This document shows positions 5,460 to 8,271 of a DNA stretch of 8,271 nt, in pieces (within the stretch, counting starts at the first letter, position 1; the number at the start of each line of letters is the position of its first letter). The stretch spans positions 1 through 8,271 of the forward strand of contig JALTZQ010000256.1 in the NCBI GenBank assembly GCA_027046105.1, given 5' to 3'. This stretch comes from Pyrodictiaceae archaeon (GTDB taxonomy: Archaea; Thermoproteota; Thermoprotei_A; Sulfolobales; Pyrodictiaceae). The notes below the pieces were generated by a model, which was not told the DNA's origin, did not search any database, and was given only the letters and a program-made list of their open reading frames with translations. The position numbers were made by a program, and so were the translations under genes.

Positions 5460-5521
5460 GGGTTCACACCCATGTTAACATATGTTATAACTGTTCTTGA
5501 TAAGTATTACTGTAAACAGTT
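5457..5521 (-). promoter_or_regulatory. Promoter with start-site palindrome and ACTGT repeats
   Basis: CATGGGT-TCAC-ACCCATG (5457-5474) is a perfect 7-bp inverted repeat with a 4-base centre. It covers the ATG of the winged-helix gene and the predicted start of transcription. As minus-strand RNA its loop would read GUGA, a GNRA tetraloop. The TATA-like GTTATAAC is at 5491-5484. Just upstream of it are AACTGTT (5489-5495) and the palindrome ACTGT-AA-ACAGT (5509-5520), possible further operator half-sites. The repeats are seen; operator function is inferred. Confidence 0.45.
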
Positions 5522-5566
5522 CATGCAAAGTCTCATTTGTAAAACATAATAAATATAATATTAATG

Positions 5567-5670
5567 ATGGTCTTATATCTATTTACAAAAAAGCAAAGAC
5601 GTAAAAGTCTATGCGAATAGTATTATGTAAAAACTAGATGACTTAGTAATCTACATAATTTAAAGACCAT
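5567..5670. repeat. Nested inverted repeats in A+T-rich gap
   Basis: In the gap between the two winged-helix genes (5460-5689), ATGGTCTT (5567-5574) pairs with AAGACCAT (5663-5670). Inside these are AGAC/GTCT (5597-5600 with 5607-5610) and a perfect 8-bp ATTATGTA (5622-5629) with TACATAAT (5652-5659). Together they could make a three-way folded RNA of about 104 bases on either strand. The sequence is so rich in A and T that chance matches are possible. No gene is recognised here. Confidence 0.3.
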
Positions 5671-5689
5671 ATAGTATTGATGATACCAG

Positions 5690-6250
5690 TCACGATCCTA
5701 CACCTACAACGACTCTAATAGTTATTAATAATCTTGGGTCTGCACGCGCCAGAACAGACAGAATAGTTGATGACAGAGCTGATATATAAGTGTGAATGGC
5801 AAGATATAGTGGAAATAGAGATGGATCTTCTATGTAAGCCTCTATAAGGCCCACACTACTAGCTGTAGGTGTTAGTAATTCTGTAAGTACATCATTTTCT
5901 TCATAACTACCCTCCAATACTTTGTAAGTAAACGACCGTATATTCTCAAGCATATCATGTATAGAGTCGCTTAATTCAGACCCAAACTCTGTTAATACAC
6001 ACCTTGGATTGCATTCTACAAGTCCATGTTCTTTGAAATATTTTAATGTCCTATTGATATCTCGACATTTTACGCCATATCCTTCCAGTGATGCCATTAG
6101 ATCAACAAGTTCTTGTGGTTTGTTGCGGAGAAAGCGGAGTAGCAGTATGGCACAACGCGCAAAAGGGGTTATAACACGTAGAGCTTTTTTGTCAGCAAAA
6201 ACTAGAACCTCCTCTATGTCATAACCCAACGAATACGACACCCCATACAC
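5690..6250 (-). CDS. Winged-helix protein, probable transcription regulator
   Basis: 186 residues from the outermost start, GTG 6250. A winged helix is read in residues about 26-95: ITPFARCAILLLRFLRNKP, QELVDLMASLEGYGV, the recognition helix CRDINRTLKYFKEHGLVE (62-79), and the wing CNPRCVLTEFGSELSD. The pattern resembles ArsR/HxlR-type regulators. The rest (about 100-180) is helical with hydrophobic stretches (LFPLYLAIHTYISALSS, 145-161), perhaps a dimer or ligand domain rather than a true membrane anchor. TTG 6229 is a serious alternative start: GGGGTG lies 9 bases before it, and the TATA-like CCTATACC at 6264-6257 predicts transcription from about 6235. Neighbours give no clue to its targets. 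Exact family unknown. Confidence 0.7.
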   Translation of the reverse strand: MYGVSYSLGYDIEEVLVFADKKALRVITPFARCAILLLRFLRNKPQELVDLMASLEGYGVKCRDINRTLKYFKEHGLVECNPRCVLTEFGSELSDSIHDMLENIRSFTYKVLEGSYEENDVLTELLTPTASSVGLIEAYIEDPSLFPLYLAIHTYISALSSTILSVLARADPRLLITIRVVVGVGS

Positions 6251-6298
6251 GATTATGGTATAGGTCGGTCTTACAGCAATCCGTTACGTCTTAGCACA

Positions 6299-6317
6299 TT
6301 TAATATCATATTAAAAA
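6299..6317 (-). terminator. T5 terminator overlapping a perfect palindrome
   Basis: Seven bases after the TAG stop of the DUF131 gene (6326-6324) comes TTTTT at 6317-6313 on the minus strand, a likely terminator. It runs into the perfect palindrome TTTAATAT-C-ATATTAAA (6299-6315), which also contains TATA-like sequence in both directions. The palindrome may be part of the terminator or an upstream element of the following winged-helix gene. Confidence 0.45.
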
Positions 6318-6323
6318 TGCCAT

Positions 6324-6599
6324 CTAACTTGCTTTTCTAAGAAGTAAGGACGGAATAAACATCAGTATAAGTGCAAGAACCATGAGTACTATTGCACCAA
6401 TAATCGCTATCTTCAGAGCTTCACGGTCACTACCAAATATTAATGGAAATGGGCCTATCATTATGACACCACCGTATTTTGCTTCACCACTTTTAAAAGC
6501 TCCGTATAGTGCTACAATCACTATTACTAGAATACCTGCAACAATTAGAGCCATGCCTATGAGAAGCCCTTTCCCCACAATGTCCACTGGAGCCTGCAA
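6324..6599 (-). CDS. DUF131 (TIGR00304) small membrane protein
   Basis: 91-residue integral membrane protein with two predicted helices, about residues 8-35 and 62-87. Between them lies the family signature GGVIMIGPFPLIFGSDR (43-59). This arrangement is typical of the archaeal DUF131 family, whose function is not known. The start is TTG 6599, preceded by GGTGGT a few bases upstream. A TATA-like AATATACTC at 6634-6626 predicts transcription from about 6604, so the mRNA would be nearly leaderless. It is divergent from the methyltransferase gene with 66 bases between the two starts. Confidence 0.87.
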   Translation of the reverse strand: MQAPVDIVGKGLLIGMALIVAGILVIVIVALYGAFKSGEAKYGGVIMIGPFPLIFGSDREALKIAIIGAIVLMVLALILMFIPSLLLRKAS

Positions 6600-6665
6600 A
6601 CTACCACCACGTTAGTCCTTGTAGAGTATATTAGTTACCTCGCTACTATAGCCTCTTCATTATTA
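6600..6665. promoter_or_regulatory. Divergent promoter, DUF131 / methyltransferase
   Basis: Only 66 bases separate the two starts. One A+T block, GAGTATATTAG (6626-6636), can be read as a TATA box both ways. Leftward it predicts a start near 6604, just before TTG 6599. Rightward it predicts one near 6657, nine bases before ATG 6666. The two genes may therefore compete for TBP. A second TATA-like CTATAG (6646-6651) lies too close to the ATG to be the rightward box. Confidence 0.5.
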
Positions 6666-7385
6666 ATGGTTTCCCGTGCAGGCCATTTAATAATTTGGTT
6701 ACTCGCCCCCTTTAGAGAATCGCGTTTAAGCACCCCTAGACTACTGTATAGTTTGTGGGGGCAGGCGGTTTTGTTCAGAATCGACTATACACCATCAGTA
6801 CCCTGGGTTCCTACACGCGATGAAGTTCTTGATTACCTTGTTAAGTTAATACAACCACATCGAGGAGACGTAGTCTACGATGTGGGTTGTGGCGATGGGA
6901 AAGTAGCCATACGTATAGCGAAGAATCATCCTCATGCATACGTGAGGTGTATAGAGATTAGAGATGATCTTGTCGAAAAAGCAAAGAGTAATGCCCTGTC
7001 GAATAGCGTTAAGATAGATGTTATTAAGGCAGACTTTTTCCAGTTTAACTTCAGCGACGCCAATATAGTGTATATGTATCTTCTGACAAGTGTAAACCAA
7101 AAACTGAAGCCAAAACTCGAGAGAGAACTTAGACCTGGCACTATCATTGTTACACTAGACTTCCCCGTGCCCGGTTGGTCTCCAGTGGCAGAAATAGAGC
7201 TACCCCGCTCCTGGCAGCGCGTACTTTACGTATATATCATAGGCTTTTCTGAGAGAGGAGGACTTGATGTCGATGTTGACGCTCTCGCTCAAGGGCTGAG
7301 TAGGCTCAACGTTAACGTAATTCCGGATGTTTTGCGTACAAGAATAAGGGGGCTTCTTGAACGCACCAAAAAATCTAAGAGCTAG
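6666..7385 (+). CDS. aKMT-like protein-lysine methyltransferase
   Basis: SAM-dependent Rossmann methyltransferase of 239 residues. Motif I is VVYDVGCGDGK (69-79), the acidic ribose contact is IEIRDD (96-101), ADFF (122-125) marks motif III, and MYLLTSVNQKLKPKLERELRPGT runs from 137 to 159. PWVPT (46-50), the latter block and VPGW (168-171) match aKMT, the crenarchaeal lysine methyltransferase that modifies chromatin and many other proteins, as I recall that family. aKMT is about 160 residues. Here there is an N-terminal addition of about 40 residues (HLIIWLLAP, 7-15, hydrophobic) and a C-terminal addition of about 45 (195-239, basic end). ATG 6666 is the only good start. The substrate is unproven. 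The gene converges on cysS with 12 bases between the stops. Confidence 0.85.
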   Translation: MVSRAGHLIIWLLAPFRESRLSTPRLLYSLWGQAVLFRIDYTPSVPWVPTRDEVLDYLVKLIQPHRGDVVYDVGCGDGKVAIRIAKNHPHAYVRCIEIRDDLVEKAKSNALSNSVKIDVIKADFFQFNFSDANIVYMYLLTSVNQKLKPKLERELRPGTIIVTLDFPVPGWSPVAEIELPRSWQRVLYVYIIGFSERGGLDVDVDALAQGLSRLNVNVIPDVLRTRIRGLLERTKKSKS

Positions 7386-7392
7386 AGAAAAA
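7368..7392 (-). terminator. cysS terminator, two T-runs
   Basis: Minus-strand T5 (7392-7388) follows the cysS stop (7400-7398) within about 6 bases, and T6 (7373-7368) comes slightly further on. Both overlap the end of the convergent methyltransferase gene. There is no hairpin, as usual in archaea. Confidence 0.6.
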
Positions 7393-7397
7393 GGCCG

Positions 7398-8271
7398 TTA
7401 CTGGCTTTCTTTCCTCCAGATAGTCTTCCCACCTGGATAATCATAAAGTCTTATGCCTAGTGTGGCAAGTTCTGTACGTATAGTGTCTGCAAGATCATAC
7501 ATCTTCTTTGATCTGAGTTCACTTCTAATTCTAACTATGAGGTCTACTAATCTGTCGACAAGTATTTCTTCTGGTGCAGTTTTCCTGCCTTCTTCAAGAA
7601 CGGCATAAACGTGATTGAACTCCCTGAATACCCTTAATGCCATTGCTGCAAGAGTATAGGATTCCAATGGGAGCACTTTACTGTTCACTATACGTACTAC
7701 ATCCATTACAGCAGACAAGGCCTTTGCTGTATTAAAATCCATGCTCATTGCTTCATGGAAAGCATAGTAGCCAGCATAAATCTCGTTGAGTGCCCTTAGT
7801 TTCTCGCCAGAAAGCACTGGTTCAGGCTCAGCATCCCTAATGAGCCTCAATACATCGTTATAGGCGGCTTCTATTCTCCTAAGTGTAGTCCTCGCTTGTT
7901 CTATGGCCTCTTCGCTAAAGTCAAGTTGAGTCCTATAGTGTGCACTTAATAGCCAGAACCTCAGCGTCTTGGCTTCCCACCTTTGTAGTGCTTCCCTCAC
8001 GGGTATTATGTTGCCTAGGCTCTTACTCATCTTCTCTCCATGTATTGTAAGGTATCCTGTATGAAGCCAATACTTGACCCATGGCCTAGTACCGAAGTAC
8101 GCTTCGCTCTGCGCTCGCTCATTCTCGTGGTGTGGAAATATAAGGTCTTGCCCGCCACCATGTATATCGAACTGACCCCCAAGGTATCTTGAGGACATTA
8201 CGCTGCACTCTATGTGCCACCCAGGCCTGCCACGCCCCCATGGAGATTCCCAATAGGGCTCGCCGGGTTTC
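7398..8271 (-). CDS. cysS: Cysteinyl-tRNA synthetase, C-terminal part
   Basis: Class I synthetase charging tRNA-Cys. The gene is cut by the window edge; the frame continues to the last bases, so the internal ATG at 8198 is not the start. From the edge inward: GRPGWHIECSVMSS with the zinc-ligand Cys, then HGGGQDLIFPHHENE with the zinc-ligand His and Glu, then GEKMSKSLGN (the KMSKS loop), a helical anticodon-stem domain, and the typical end KMYDLADTIR...LGIRLYDYPGG...WR. The C-terminal length is normal. The missing part should carry the HIGH motif and the first zinc Cys. Convergent with the methyltransferase; T-runs follow its stop. Confidence 0.97.
   Translation of the reverse strand, partial: KPGEPYWESPWGRGRPGWHIECSVMSSRYLGGQFDIHGGGQDLIFPHHENERAQSEAYFGTRPWVKYWLHTGYLTIHGEKMSKSLGNIIPVREALQRWEAKTLRFWLLSAHYRTQLDFSEEAIEQARTTLRRIEAAYNDVLRLIRDAEPEPVLSGEKLRALNEIYAGYYAFHEAMSMDFNTAKALSAVMDVVRIVNSKVLPLESYTLAAMALRVFREFNHVYAVLEEGRKTAPEEILVDRLVDLIVRIRSELRSKKMYDLADTIRTELATLGIRLYDYPGGKTIWRKESQ

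Noticed and set aside
5456..5473. Five-codon upstream frame (ATG 5473, MGVNP) overlapping the winged-helix start as ATGA
   Set aside because: The predicted transcription start near 5462 lies inside it, so it is probably not transcribed.
5766..5785. TTGATGA followed by CTGA, resembling C and D boxes
   Set aside because: Only 5 bases separate them, far below a guide length, and both lie inside a coding gene.
7398..8198. cysS as a complete 266-residue gene starting at ATG 8198
   Set aside because: The same frame continues upstream with conserved CysRS sequence including the zinc-ligand Cys; the gene is cut by the window edge.

Overview
The window looks like a chromosomal segment of a hyperthermophilic crenarchaeon (Thermoproteota), probably of the Desulfurococcales. 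The grounds are a crenarchaeal-type pyruvoyl arginine decarboxylase, an aKMT-like lysine methyltransferase, a DUF131 membrane protein, an ArgRS with archaeal signatures, TATA boxes about 26 bases before starts, many leaderless or near-leaderless genes, TTG/GTG starts and T-run terminators. I cannot name a genus from the sequence alone.

Layout, left to right. Positions 1-77 hold a leftward promoter for something outside the window. A tRNA-Arg(UCG) gene with encoded CCA (78-155, minus) follows argS (205-2187, minus) directly, so a synthetase and a cognate tRNA are neighbours on one strand. The 264-base gap upstream of argS carries the argS promoter and, on the plus strand, a candidate C/D-box guide RNA (2371-2429) whose boxes are variant but mutually compensating. 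A divergent promoter then separates a DUF167 gene (minus) from a plus-strand cluster. That cluster is a four-CBS-repeat protein whose normal start codon seems to be missing, an overlapping 49-residue single-helix membrane protein, and a DUF2283 protein. A G+C-rich, fold-prone stretch without a clear gene follows (3997-4125).

From 4205 to 6599 all genes are on the minus strand and mostly have their own promoters: arginine decarboxylase proenzyme with a structured leader, a 74-residue orphan, a small winged-helix protein with a palindrome on its own start, a second winged-helix protein, and the DUF131 membrane protein. A 66-base divergent promoter leads to the plus-strand aKMT-like methyltransferase, which converges on cysS. 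The cysS gene (minus) is cut by the right edge, so its N-terminal half is missing.

Functionally this is mostly housekeeping: Arg and Cys tRNA charging, agmatine/polyamine synthesis, protein methylation and possibly RNA-guided 2'-O-methylation. The small regulators are orphans. No mobile element, CRISPR array or defence system is evident. The most unusual items are the candidate guide RNA, the broken or non-canonical start of the CBS gene, the arginine decarboxylase leader, and the palindrome at the winged-helix gene start.
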